From the NCBI GenBank assembly GCA_006386115.1, contig VFIW01000124.1, positions 58,262 to 122,261 of the forward strand: a stretch of DNA of 64,000 nt, written 5' to 3'. The notes under the pieces are model-generated. The model worked only from the letters and a program-made list of their open reading frames with translations. It did not search any database and was not told the DNA's origin. Below, piece by piece: positions 29,137 through 44,655 of this stretch. Within the stretch, counting starts at the first letter, position 1; every line of letters starts with the position of its first letter. Position numbers and translations under genes: made by a program. Source of the DNA: Globisporangium splendens. Lineage: Eukaryota > Oomycota > Peronosporomycetes > Pythiales > Pythiaceae.

Positions 29137-31004
29137 TTAAAGTTTGGATAGAATTCGCCGACTCCGAGATGAGAACAGCACTCGATGATCATCTCGTCGT
29201 TTCAACATTTGGCTGAGCTGCGACAACTCTTCTTGAGGAAAGTTCGTATTATCAAATGGGCTCGTGGAAAGCGCCTCCACATAGAGCTCATTCACAAACA
29301 GCAACAGCTCGGATAATTGCACCTGCCATCAAAATGAGTCCTGTCAGATACAACTCAGTACACTCGAGCCTAGATTGCGTTCTTACCGCGAGCAGATGAC
29401 TCGAGTCGAGAGCTTCGTCGCGACAAGTGTCTAAGCCGCGAAACACGGCTCCTAGCTCACCCGATGAGCGCATCGACGGTGTTACTAGTAAAGCCTTCAA
29501 TGCAACATCTTTTGCTTGCCGAATGGCATCGACCCACTTCCACAACAGCATTTCGTAGTCTGCTATCGCCCCATGCGCTCATGTGTAGGCCAGCACCCAT
29601 TCATCAAATGTCGCGACTCGAATCTATTTCCCCACTGATGAACGCTGTGAAGTAAAGCCACGCCCAATGCAATCAAGACGCAAACATTAACAAAGAGAAG
29701 GCAGGACGTCATGGCCGTGGCGACTGTGAGCGCACTCTGTACGCCATTGGTGCTCAGAAACACTAATGCACAAAGAGTCAACGAGTTAAGATGTCAGAGT
29801 AATTCAGGTTTTGTCGGACAAAAGAATGAGGTTCCTTACCAAAAACACCATTTGCAACAAGAGCCCAGTCAGTAATCTTTGCCAGTTGAGCACTAGACTG
29901 GACTCGGAATGGCGGTCGGAACGTGCGCTTGATCGCAAACGCTAATATGGCTGCGACAAATACCGTGCCTTGGCGTCCTTGATTGCTTTTTCTTGGAAAC
30001 GGTGATCTCAGTATTGTGAAGACAAGCAAGAGCACCAATTTCAGAATGCACGTGTCGACGGGAAAGCGTACTGAATGCCGATGGAAGGAGGCGTAAAGCG
30101 GCATCAATACCTCTAGATACGTCTCCGACGTTCCAAGGATATATTCCAGTTCCTTTGCTTTCAGGAAGTGCTCGTGCTTCTCATCGCTGGGGTGTGGGAG
30201 ATACTTGTGAATTCGACTGTGCAACACCCACGGTAGAGCTATTAGAAAGCTTCCACCAAGACAAGTGGTGATGATCAATACGGCAGCAGAGTGCCGAGCA
30301 GACCAGCAACCGCCCATCGTGATGGGGTCCACCGACACAACGCCGCTTGAGTCACAATTCACCAGACGCAGCGCTGCAAGTCCAACGGGGAGATACAAAA
30401 CCTGGAAAAGCTGCAACAGTGCGTTTTCCCACTGCATTTGAACGACGATTAATTCACGGCGTCCGCTCTTCCGACTATGCAGATCAACGATTCGCGTCAC
30501 CAACAATCCCCAGAACGGCAAACTCGCCCACGCTAACGCATACGCCCAGTAGTTCTCCATTTCGCCCCACAGCGAGAATGACTGCGACGTCGCGGCCATC
30601 GCTGCTCCTCGCGCGCGGAAACTGAACACATCGAGGTTGAACGCGTTCACCCATCGGGTCCACCTGAGCCATCGCGCGGGCCACGGCCACGGCTGCGCGA
30701 GCTGCCAGATGAGCGCGTAGATCTGTGTCGCATCGCACACAATCACTGCTTTCTCGACCCAGAAGCGACTCACCTGGCGACAGCGTGCGGGGATCACAAG
30801 CGTCCTTTGTGCAATGGTCTTGTCGCTGTCGCGCTTCGGATTGGGAGAATGCTGTTGCTGCTGATCGGCGTCGCTTGCGCCAATGAGCGGCGTATTCATA
30901 GCCGCATCCTGCAGACCGCCGTCTTCGTCCTGCGCGAATGAAGCCACCTTGAGGTGCTGCGATTGGACGCGTTGGCGCGTCATTGTACTGGCAATAGGTC
31001 GCAT
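29137..31004 (-). CDS. Polytopic membrane protein, multi-exon, function unknown
   Basis: The start is ATG 31004 (or 30983). Exon 1 (to 29840) encodes at least five hydrophobic spans, for example YWAYALAWASLPFWGLLV, QVLYLPVGLAALRLV, AAVLIITTCLGGSFLIALPW and LKLVLLLVFTIL. Intron 29839-29763 (GTAAGG..TAG) leads in phase to exon 2 with another span (VATAMTSCLLFVNVCVL). Further down, frames at about 29595-29393 (WKWVDAIRQAKDVALKALL; donor GTAAGA) and 29327-29137 (QLSELLLFVNELYVEALS, stop TAA) continue the protein; these two join in phase 0. The junction from exon 2 to exon 3 could not be resolved. I do not recognise a family; no catalytic motif is evident. It shares an upstream region with the NC2-beta gene. 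Confidence 0.6.
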
Positions 31005-31443
31005 TCAGCTGCTTCAACACAGACACCGCGTCGGTTGGCAAAGACGTGGACCACCCCGCATCAACGAGTGATGGTCACTTCAACCTTGTCGTTGATGTCC
31101 CGTAGAATGCACAAAACCTCTGGTTTATCAACCGTTCACAACATATTTAGTGCGTACAAATAAGCAGGTAAGTTGTAAAGAAATGGAATTGAGCCAGCGA
31201 TGTGAATTCCGAAATCTATCTAATTATGAATATTGCATTTTGCAATGATTGAACTTTAGTGCAATCGAGAGGGTGCATTGCTTTCAACCATCGTACACAC
31301 AGTGTACCGTGTGTACAATCTTTCTGGTTGATTGTACTGTGTACTGTGTATGCTTCGCAATTTTGAGCGCTTATGGGAAGAATGGCGGCAGGGCTCCCGA
31401 AAGGTGCGGCGATGAGCTGGCGCGTGTGCATGTGTCTTTGAAA
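31005..31443. other. Divergent intergenic region
   Basis: Between the membrane protein and NC2-beta. A short GTGTAC-rich stretch lies around 31300-31345. No gene seen. Confidence 0.5.
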
Positions 31444-32135
31444 ATGAGCAGCTACCCACTGCCGTATTGTATGCTCACAAGCGCTGGTTGTTGTCGTGCG
31501 TCAGTTGTGATTGAAAAGCTGCTGCGCGATGTGATCCCCGAAGACATTGTGGTCCAGAAGGAGACGCTCGAGTGGGTCAACGAGTGCGCCACTGGTAAAG
31601 TGGCATTTGTTGCAACTGGGTGAAGCGTCGTGCGTATGCAATCGTGTTGATGGCTCTACGTGTGTGTGTGCGTGTATGTGGTTATAGAGTTTCTGCTGGT
31701 GATTGGTATGAAAGCGAATGAAATCGCCGAAGCAGCGGCGAAAAAGGAAAACTACCGCATCTCCGCCGAGCATGTCGAGCAAGCGCTTGAGGTTTGATTT
31801 TATGGCGTAACGATGTTTCTGTATGTGTCTGCTAGTGCACTGACGCAGTTGCCGTCTTGTGAGCTTAGACACTGGGCAAGCGCGAGTATGTGGACGAGAT
31901 TCGAGAGCAGCATGAGGCTCAGGCGTTGCAACCTCAGGTTCGTTTGTACATCGAGTCGTTGTCATCATGCAGTTCTGATGCAACGAATGCCTTTCTTTCT
32001 CCTATTGCAATCTAGAAAAAGCGACAGCGAGGCGGGTCTCGGAAGCAGGACACGGCAACGCATGACGAATTGCTCGCGGAGCAGAATGCGCTATTTAAGA
32101 AGGCGTCCATGAAGGCGACAAAAGAAGGCTGGTAA
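31444..32135 (+). CDS. DR1: NC2-beta/DR1-type histone-fold transcription repressor
   Basis: Four exons with consistent phases: 31444-31594, 31688-31791, 31869-31937 and 32016-32135, total 147 residues. The histone fold is spread over exons 1-3: VIEKLLRDVIPEDIVVQKET, LLVIGMKANEIAEAAAKK, YRISAEHVEQALE and LGKREYVDEIREQHEA. This order and the ISAEHVEQALE / LG...Y motif are those of NC2-beta (DR1), which pairs with NC2-alpha, sits on TBP-DNA and blocks TFIIA/TFIIB entry. The basic last exon (KKRQRGGSRKQD) is lineage-specific. The extreme N-terminus before residue 20 is unusual (Cys-rich, PYCMLTSAGCC) and the true start could lie in another upstream exon. Confidence 0.8.
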
Positions 32136-32217
32136 CCATTGTAACACTGGCAAATACGCATTGTTGGTGTCAATCACCAGTCTATATTCTGAAGAATAAG
32201 GTCCTCAATTATGGTGT

Positions 32218-33837
32218 TTACGAGAACTCTGCGACAACCCCGCGATGGTCCGACGCATAGACTGGGCTGCGGCGGTTCAGCATGCCGACATCAAGCGGGA
32301 ACTCTTTCGTGTCGTCAGTAGGCGCTTGACCGATCGTCTTGAAATCGCGCACCTTGCCCTTGCCACGATAGAGAATAAAGTCAATCCGCTTGACAGGGTT
32401 GTCGCTCGGGAAGGTGAATCGGTCATGACAGTCGACAGGATCCTCAGAACGTGGTTCAGGCTCGATGTGCTTCTCAAGGTACGCATCTTTGAGATCAGCG
32501 GTCTCACCGAGAAGCTCCACCTCGCCTCGCAGGAACTGCAGCCCTTGCGATTGCGGCTCGGCGTTCAAATCGCCAAGCAGCACCTGGGTCTTCCCCTTCC
32601 CAGCGCGCATGTACTTCCAGATCTCGACCATGGTCTTCTCCCGCGATCGCTCGCTGAGCGACAAGTGCGTGACGTAGACGTCGATGAGCCCCCAGCCAGG
32701 CACGTCGATGGCAGCGTGAAGACACAGTCGTTGATGAGAGTCGTTCGGATCATTCGGATCGCGACTCAACAGCAGATAATCCGTTTGAACGATCGGGTGC
32801 TTTGAAAACACCGCAGGACCTTCTTCAATGCGCTCGTACGGAGAGTGCGCATTCAAGTAGCTCATCGCAGGCTGGTACACATACTGGTAGCCAAGCAAGC
32901 GGTCGGCGAGATGCTGGACCTGCGCGTGATTGCCTCCACCGCCGAACACGCCGTCATAGCGCACTTCCTGGAATCCAATGATGTCGGCTTTGGCTTCGTG
33001 GACGAATCGAACGAGGTGGTCCATTCGTTTCGCGTACTGCATCCAGCGCTTCTCGTATCCGTACACGTCGACCGATGGGTTCGTATTCCAGACGTTGTAC
33101 GACAGGATTCGTGGCGACACAACGTCAGGTTCACAAGATTGGCTTGGCACGTTGGCAGACGTCGCGCATGAGCTTGTCGCCAGCGCCTTATCGAGTGGGG
33201 AATAAGTGTGCTGGAAGAGATTGTGGATGCCTTCGCGGTCGAGTCCGACCATCACGTTGTGCACGAGGTTGAATTTCTTGTCTTCGAGCGTCAGCAGGTA
33301 ATTGAGTCCAAAAGTGACGTGACTCTTAAATTCACGCAGCCGACGCGTCAGATCGCGGTATTCGTGCAGCACCACCATTTCCGACTCGCCATTGTCGCCT
33401 GTCGCCTTGAGAGGGAGCACCACAGCGCGGGTGACTTTGACATCGGGGGAAACGTGCACATCACCGCGCTTCTTGATCGCGACCACGGTGCTAGCAAGCG
33501 CAGCTTGGACACCCGGATCCGTGTCCAACGAAGCGGGGTAGATCGGCTCCAGCAGCACGCTTCCATAGAGCAGTACGTTCTGCGGCGTTGGTGTGTCTTC
33601 GTCGCCGAGCGCAAACAGATTGATCGCGTCGAAGCGCTGCTTGATCAAGTGGATCCCGCCGGGTCGCGACGCCAAGTAGCGTCCTGTGAAGTACGGACTG
33701 TCAGGCAGTGGTGGCCAAAAGTCCCACCGCTGCAAGGACTCGTCGTGTCGATACGCATCCGCGAACAACGCACTCACGAGCGAGAGAAACGCACAGACAG
33801 CGGCAGCGCACCGCACAGTCGTCGCGAGCACCTTCAT
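32218..33837 (-). CDS. Secreted endonuclease/exonuclease/phosphatase-fold protein
   Basis: A 539-residue protein from ATG 33837 with an N-terminal signal peptide (MKVLATTVRCAAAVCAFLSL). The C-terminal half is an EEP (DNase I-like) domain with its metal and catalytic motifs: ILSYNVWN, DIIGFQEVR (catalytic Glu), LLGDLNAEP, RIDFILYRGK and ASDHRGVVAEF (catalytic Asp-His). The N-terminal 250 residues are a separate domain I do not recognise. The frame is open a little upstream (to 33885) without an ATG. Substrate could be nucleic acid, a phosphoinositide or sphingomyelin; the sequence does not decide. Secretion suggests extracellular nucleic acid or lipid use. Shares its upstream region with the expansin-like gene. 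Confidence 0.85.
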   Translation of the reverse strand: MKVLATTVRCAAAVCAFLSLVSALFADAYRHDESLQRWDFWPPLPDSPYFTGRYLASRPGGIHLIKQRFDAINLFALGDEDTPTPQNVLLYGSVLLEPIYPASLDTDPGVQAALASTVVAIKKRGDVHVSPDVKVTRAVVLPLKATGDNGESEMVVLHEYRDLTRRLREFKSHVTFGLNYLLTLEDKKFNLVHNVMVGLDREGIHNLFQHTYSPLDKALATSSCATSANVPSQSCEPDVVSPRILSYNVWNTNPSVDVYGYEKRWMQYAKRMDHLVRFVHEAKADIIGFQEVRYDGVFGGGGNHAQVQHLADRLLGYQYVYQPAMSYLNAHSPYERIEEGPAVFSKHPIVQTDYLLLSRDPNDPNDSHQRLCLHAAIDVPGWGLIDVYVTHLSLSERSREKTMVEIWKYMRAGKGKTQVLLGDLNAEPQSQGLQFLRGEVELLGETADLKDAYLEKHIEPEPRSEDPVDCHDRFTFPSDNPVKRIDFILYRGKGKVRDFKTIGQAPTDDTKEFPLDVGMLNRRSPVYASDHRGVVAEFS

Positions 33838-35522
33838 GAACTGAGTGTGTGGCTTGGCCAAAATGGATCTGGTGCTGTTTAACAATCGACCCTAATTTCA
33901 GGTGTCCGTTTGAATAAATAAGGTGGGCCACATATAACGAGGTACCCTCCGATTGTTCAGATTTGCGAGAGAGAGAGAGAGAGAGAGAGAGAATGGGTAC
34001 ACTTCACTGTCAGTGGACAATTTTGCTCTGATCTTTGGCAAAATCTTGGCAACTGCAATGGGACACTGGACAAAATCTGACAGCGTTCTGAATCCAATGA
34101 ATCCAGTTGAATCATGAGTTGGAACTTTTGAACTTGTGGATCGCGAATCTTTAGTGAGGCCGAGACAATCAACAGAGATCAGGCGCAATGTGGGTGGGTG
34201 TTTTTAATTTTCACTTTGTCCTCCTGACCCTGTTTATTGGGCACTCTGTGCGTGTTTATGATATGCACCCACAGCCACCAACTCAAATGGAGCCACGCAC
34301 ACACACACAGGCTCAAACTCTTAGCTCATTCCTCTCGATCTTATCGTCTCAAAATGGACACAGACTGGTGAACAGTAGTACTGATGCACCTAAGCTTCTC
34401 ATTTTGGATACAAGTTCACCTATGAGCGAGTATCGTATCTTTGGAACTTTACGCTCTCGTGGGGGTTGCTTGAGCGAGGAGACTTCAATTAGGGTGGCGC
34501 AGGACAGCGCCGCACAATACAGCGCGTTCAGGTAAAGTATTAAAATTTGTTTACAAAAGGCATCTGCTAAATCGCTCCCAACCGCCGCCTCTCATTCCTT
34601 TGAGTCACACGCTCGGGAATTTGTGTGGTCTTGTGAAACGTATGCTGGCCACGTTTTTGCTGATGGAAAGAAGAGGAAATCCAAATGTACTGATTTAGCG
34701 CAGACCCCATTGAAAAGATCGGATGAAAGATAGACGCGGATGTCCGAGCTGCCATCATCATCACGAGCATGCTGACAATCATGTGACGCAAGAGCTACAC
34801 ACACTGTCCACAGATGCTAGATCAGTACTCTCAGCTGCTGCTTTGATGATGCGCACGCCGAGAGCACTAGAGTAAGATATTCACAAAAACAGTCGACGCG
34901 CGTGAGTAATGGTTGCCAAATGGCAAATGGAGGAAAGCATGTTTGCTCGGTTTCTGCGCGCAAACAGCGAAATTCCTACAACCACACAAAGACGCAACAG
35001 ACAAACTTTCTCATGACTGAATATCCCCAATCGTATGTTTATTGTTGCTTGCGCGTCGGTTTTGATGCCATCTGAAACCAGGTCCATCGCGTATAAAATT
35101 CGCGAGCGAGAAAATCCACACATCAGCGACTCGCATGCAAGCCGTCCATCCATCCAGTCACCAAAAGCTCGCGCTTTGTTTTGCTTTTTTTCGTTTGATG
35201 GGAACCCTACCCCGTCCCTATAACTACTCGCTCTGATTGGCTGGCTGCACTGAAGACGAGGCGATCTGAGCGACGCGGGGTAGGGCCAAACGAGGGCGAC
35301 TGTGATGTTCAGCTTATCCTCCACAGAGACAGTCAGTTCCAAAAAATCGCGAGCGCCACTGTCTCTGTCCAAAAGTTTGCTTCTCTCAGTACGCTGGCCA
35401 CCCTTTTCGGGAAAGAGAACAGCAGCAGAGTTTACTTAGCCAAGCAGCTCCTTTGCGCTCGCTTCTGGAACACCCGCCGTATTATCAAACAGAGCCCCCA
35501 GCCAGCAAGCGACAAGGTGGTG
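33838..35522. other. Divergent intergenic region with GA microsatellite
   Basis: 1.7 kb without a recognised gene. A GA dinucleotide run lies near 33967-33992. Open frames near 34188-34535 (plus) and 34881-35372 (minus) show no domain and the latter is antisense to the expansin-like promoter. Confidence 0.5.
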
Positions 35523-37286
35523 ATGGTGGTAATGCGAGGGAAACTGTGCGCAGCGCTGGCGGTCGCGCTGCTCACTGGCAGCGACGTGCGCGTGATGGCC
35601 GACGGCTCGCTGACGGCGGTTGTGTCGCAGTACATCATCGCGACGCCCGACATCGGCTCGTGCCGCCTCCAGGGCATCTCGACCACGAGCGACAATTTCA
35701 AGAACTATGCGTCGGTCTCCGGCATGGACTCGACACTGAACGAAGGCTGTGCGCGCTGCATCAAGGCCACGCGCAGTGACGACACGACCAAGAGCGTGAC
35801 GGCGTATGTGCTCGATGTGTGCCAGGGATGCGCGTCGGGCCAACTGAAACTCTCGGCGACCGCGCTCACGACGCTCGCGGTCGATACCAACTCGAACAAT
35901 GTCAGTGTCTCGTACAAGTATGTGAGCTGTCCGTCGTCGTACATGTCGGGGAACGTGAAGGCGTGTCTGATGGAAGGCGCGTCGAATGCGTACATCCCGC
36001 TGCAGTTTTACAACTCGCAAAAGGTGATTGCGAGCGTCAAGATTGATGACGTCAACGCCACGAGCAGTAAGGACTCATATTTGTTTTCCGCGACGTCAGG
36101 TCAGAGCAAGCAAGGCACGAGTTCGTGGTTTACGAACATCACGGTGGAAATGACGTCGACCGACGGCGAGACGCTCGATGGCTATTTCTCGTTTGGTGCG
36201 AGTTCAGGCTGCGCGACCTACACGAGTCAATTCAGCGCAGCGTCCACTGGAGGAGCAGATGGCTCGAGTACCACATCAAATAATGGCTCGGGCAGCGGCA
36301 ACGGCACTGTTATTGGAGCTTCGGTCGGTGGCGTCGCCGCATTGCTCCTTATCATTGGATCTGTATTCTTCCTTCGTCGACGTCGTGTGGCCCGTGCAGG
36401 TGCTCCGACACCCAACGAGATGGAGAACGCTGCCCTTACACCAAAGAGCAAGCCATCGCCTCCAGCGCCAACGTTCGCGTCGGATGTGAGCAAGAGTGGC
36501 AAGGAGGATCCAGAAGAGCCGCGCTCACCAACGATTGATTACGAGCAGTCCTTTTCGCCTGCAGCGTCACTTGCGACGTCGGGTGCGGGCATCCCACAAT
36601 CGCTCGAGTCTCCAGGAAATGTACACAGCGTGTCTTCAGGGGGAGAGTCACAGCGATCGTACGCGAATCCACCAACCTACTCGTTCAGCAGCAACCTGTC
36701 CAACAGTCCGAAAAAGCCAAAGGCGCCGACTGTCGCGACGTTCTCGGCTCCAGTCGTGCCAGTGTACTCGGCGCCGCGTCCAGCTGCCGCTCCAGCATAC
36801 GAGCACCCGGGCAGCCAGCGTTATTCCGATGAGGAGGAAGGAAGCGGCGGCCGCTCGAGCTTCGACATCGACGACATGCGCGACACGGAGGAGATGAAGT
36901 CCGCGGAACCCGGAGACGTGCGCTTCTCGTCGTCGTTCAACGGGAACAGAGCGTCGTCGCAGCCGTACTCGACCTCGTACTCGAGCGGCAACTACCCATC
37001 GTCGACGGTCACGTCGCCTCAGAGCTACGTGCGCGCAACGTCGCTGCGTCGCAACACTGCGACCCGCGCGCCGGCACCGATCCGCACCATGAGCTCGGTC
37101 AGCACGGACGTGACGGACGTCAGCAGTGCGTACACGCAAGACGCGGGCGCGCGCCAGAGCTACGCGAACTACGCGCCGGGCTCGTTCCGAGAGAGCTCGG
37201 GTGGCTACAGCCGCGAGTCGCTCAACATCCTCGGCTACCCGTACTCGAAGCAGAAGAGCGCACGCAACGGCAGCATTACAGGTTAG
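35523..37286 (+). CDS. Membrane-anchored expansin-like protein
   Basis: A 587-residue protein from ATG 35523 (a second ATG at 35532 is as good). Signal peptide at the N-terminus (LCAALAVALLTG). About residues 30-140 form a double-psi beta-barrel of the expansin/RlpA type (NEGCARCIKATR, AYVLDVCQGCASGQLKLS, VSYKYVSCP). Residues about 150-235 match the expansin C-terminal, cellulose-contacting domain. A Gly/Ser/Asn linker is followed by one membrane span (IGASVGGVAALLLIIGSVFF), a basic stop-transfer RRRR, and about 290 cytoplasmic residues rich in Ser, Pro and Tyr. Expansins loosen cellulose walls without hydrolysis. Anchoring to the oomycete's own membrane with a large cytoplasmic tail suggests a role at its own wall or in sensing it, which is inference. 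Confidence 0.82.
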   Translation: MVVMRGKLCAALAVALLTGSDVRVMADGSLTAVVSQYIIATPDIGSCRLQGISTTSDNFKNYASVSGMDSTLNEGCARCIKATRSDDTTKSVTAYVLDVCQGCASGQLKLSATALTTLAVDTNSNNVSVSYKYVSCPSSYMSGNVKACLMEGASNAYIPLQFYNSQKVIASVKIDDVNATSSKDSYLFSATSGQSKQGTSSWFTNITVEMTSTDGETLDGYFSFGASSGCATYTSQFSAASTGGADGSSTTSNNGSGSGNGTVIGASVGGVAALLLIIGSVFFLRRRRVARAGAPTPNEMENAALTPKSKPSPPAPTFASDVSKSGKEDPEEPRSPTIDYEQSFSPAASLATSGAGIPQSLESPGNVHSVSSGGESQRSYANPPTYSFSSNLSNSPKKPKAPTVATFSAPVVPVYSAPRPAAAPAYEHPGSQRYSDEEEGSGGRSSFDIDDMRDTEEMKSAEPGDVRFSSSFNGNRASSQPYSTSYSSGNYPSSTVTSPQSYVRATSLRRNTATRAPAPIRTMSSVSTDVTDVSSAYTQDAGARQSYANYAPGSFRESSGGYSRESLNILGYPYSKQKSARNGSITG

Positions 37287-38209
37287 CAACCTTCTCATCT
37301 CGTTTCTATTTTTCTTATTATTTTGTATCCGCCACTGTCTACCGCCAATGGATACGTTACTATTCGTGGGTCAATTGGCTCTGTGTGGTTCCTGCTCAAC
37401 TGACACCCCTCTCTGTTATTTTTGTATCTATTTGCTGTTGTGACTGTTTAGAAATGCAATTTTAGGCGGCGCGTCGAGTTTTTCTTTATAACATGTGTTA
37501 AAATATTGTGCGTGCGCGAGATGATTCTCTGATTTGTTGCTGTCACGCTTTCGACCAGAGAGAAAAAAGATCTGTCACACTATAGAACAACTTGCCTTTT
37601 CTTCTCTACCGCACCGCAAAAATCACTACGCCACCGTATCGATATCATCACCAGCCGAGTCTAATGCTCAGCTCTACAATGAGAGGCTGGACCGATTGCA
37701 TTTGAGCCACTCACCGGATCGACATCTGCGAACGTGCATCTCCAGGTCCAGAATTCACTTCTTAGAAGCCCCCAGCTACTGCCAGTGAAAGGAATTGATC
37801 TTTACGACGCAGTACGTGGACAGTCGTGACAGGCACTTTGCTGCGGGTGGTCGCGCGACTCCAGTTCATTAGTCAGCGCTGCAGACCCACGAAGAGATCC
37901 ACTGACGAGCCGCCGTCAAGCGATGCTTCGTTGTGCATGAAAGCACGATCTTGAACATGGAGCCATTCACGACCTTTCCGCATCCACTCGGGTGTATGGC
38001 CATTGGTAACTTTCTGAGTACACGCAAGCGACAAGTACGTGCTATTTGCCATACTTCTATGCATCGCGAACGACCAGCCGGCAAAAATGCACCATAAACT
38101 CGTTTTTTAGTTTAGTTTAGCCCGATCAGCCAAGCTCTTCCACAAACCGCGTCGTCGACTATCCAAATGGCAGCTCTCTCTCTCTCCATATTCCTCTTCA
38201 TATCGTTAA
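37287..38209. other. Intergenic between convergent genes
   Basis: No gene recognised. This holds the 3' ends and terminators of the expansin-like and p47 genes. Confidence 0.5.
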
Positions 38210-39261
38210 TTAGACGAGTTTCTGGGTTACAGACGCGCCCTTGAGACCAGCGCTCTCGATGGTCTGGTCGAGATCGACCGAGATGGGGCGCGGCGGGAAC
38301 CCCGCCAAGAGCGTGTACGGCGCACCACCCGCGTCATTCCTGCAAAGCATATAAGCGCAATTCAGTAACCAAATGAGCTCGTGTACCGCTACACAAACTA
38401 CAATGCATTACGTACAATTGAATGATCGCATGAAGATCGCGAAGCGTGTGGTCCAAGTTCAGCGTTTCGCGGAGGCGCGTGCCGTTGTGCAAGCGAATCT
38501 GCAGCGTCGTCTTCGGCTTCTTGTCGTCGATCACGGGGCGTTCCGCGGGCACAGCGGCTCCCTGGATCACAGCGTCCGCGGCGACAGTCGACGAGCTACA
38601 AAAAGGAGCAATCAGCATGGAGTTCACATTACTCCCCATCCACAAATCACTATGCGCGAAGAGAGAACGCGCATGTAGGTGTGTGCCATACTTACCCCAT
38701 GGTCTGTCCTTGGCCCGAGAACGCGACGTACGCTGGCGCTGGTGGCGCTTGGTACTCTTCCTGACGCTTGTCGACGAGGTTGATCTCCACTTGTTCGCTG
38801 CGGTCGTCTCCTTCAAGCTCACGTGGCACCACGCTATCACACATAAGCACATACTATTAGTATCCCTTCTTCTGCAGACAGAAATTGACGCATGTTGCGT
38901 ACCCGCGCTCGATGGCTTCCAGGAAAGGACGGTTCTCAGGGTCCGTGCGCGCGCGGTACGGGCCGTCGTTGACCGTGAAGCCGTCGCGGTAGAACGTGAT
39001 CACGTGGCGCGGCGGCTGACCGTTGGCTACGCCAGTACTACCGTCGTTGCCACGCAGCGCTTCTTGGCGCGCGCGCTCGATGATGTTGGCGATGTTGTCG
39101 CCGCCATCGTCTGGTCCGATCACAGAGAGACCGCTGCCGCCGCCACGCTGCGAGGCGCCGCCAGCGTAGTACGACTGCGGGTGACGACGCGCATCATCGT
39201 CGTCGTTACCGTCGTCGCCATTGCGGCGGTTGAGGTTCGAGAAGCTCACGATGTTCGCCAT
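38210..39261 (-). CDS. NSFL1C: p47/Shp1-type SEP-UBX cofactor of p97/CDC48
   Basis: Four exons with consistent phases: 39261-38903, 38833-38696, 38595-38416 and 38339-38210, total 268 residues. After a Gly/Asp/Arg-rich N-terminus comes a SEP domain (VITFYRDGFTVNDGPYRA, NRPFLEAIERG, VPRELEGD) and a C-terminal UBX domain (KTTLQIRLHNGTRLRETLN, LAGFPPRPISVDLDQTIESA, GLKGASVTQKLV). UBX domains dock on the N-domain of p97/CDC48; SEP-UBX proteins act in membrane fusion and protein quality control. The N-terminal UBA domain of animal p47 is absent, as in UBXN2A/B. Unlike the neighbouring PEX1, it is on the same strand but is a separate gene about 200 bp downstream of the PEX1 stop. Confidence 0.88.
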
Positions 39262-39458
39262 CACTAGTGTCCAGTATTATGATGGCGATGGTATCAGCAT
39301 TTGGTTTGATGCGAGATCCCCCGTTTTAGTGACCTTTGGTACTTGGGATTGGAGAAATAAAGAGTGACATGATGCAAGAGAACATGGGTGCATTTCGTGA
39401 CAAAGCGCTGACGCGCGCGAATTCATTTTTTTCTTTTACTGCATATCTGCATGCTGCT

Positions 39459-43822
<4,364 letters not shown>

Positions 43823-44655
43823 AATATGTCCGAAGTCCGTGAATCGAGGGGAAGAGGGGGAGGGGGCTGCGTCTTCACTGATGTCCTCCCTGCGCGGTCG
43901 AATGCGGAATGCGCTGCTTCTGATGTTGAATGTTGGCGGTGCTTTTGTGAATACGTCAAATGGGAGCACTGCAACCCGTTTTATTAGAGCGCTCTCTCCA
44001 AAGTGCAAATGCATATCATTTTAACGAGTCACTTGTAGAATTTATAAAGTTAGATATATGCTGAGTTTTGGTGTGTTAAACATTATTTACGTTGAAGAGA
44101 GTTGAAGCAGAGTGATTGATTGTGTCCATGCTGGCTTGATGCTGGCTTGGCTGAGGTAGAGTGATGGTCACTTAACCCGATGCGGGCTTCATGCGCATGC
44201 CTTTTCCGCGTGGTCAGTTTGGAATTTACAGCGCACAGCAGAGGCGAAGAAAGCGCGCTACCGTTCTTGGACGAGGTGACTGCGATAGGGAAAGAGAGAG
44301 CTCAAGCAAGCGAAAGAGGAGAAGTCATCCGCGAATGGGAAGTCCAGTAAGGGCAGCCGAGCGGTTTCTTGTCGCTGCCCGAAAATACTCACCACCCTGT
44401 CCGATTTCGTACCTGATTCACATAAGAATAGATATGCTGCCTGGTTCTCGCGTGCTGCGAATGTGCTTCGCGTTCTCACTGACTGTATCCGTGTTTTTCT
44501 GCGACACAAAACCACGAAGCACCCTACGGCAAGCGATCTGATAATGTCTCGGTCTGGGCATTTGCACTCTTGCCCTCTCCTGTGCTACGACTGGATCAAC
44601 GCATTGTTGCATCGGTGTGTGTGGTCCTGAAAGCTTTGCAGTATTGCCAGTGCAC
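43823..44655. other. Divergent intergenic region of PEX1 and ClC
   Basis: No gene recognised. Upstream ClC exons could hide here, since the ClC start is not certain. Confidence 0.45.

Noticed and set aside
34881..35372. A 163-residue minus-strand frame upstream of the expansin-like gene
   Set aside because: No domain or composition signal; it covers the promoter and leader of the plus-strand gene.
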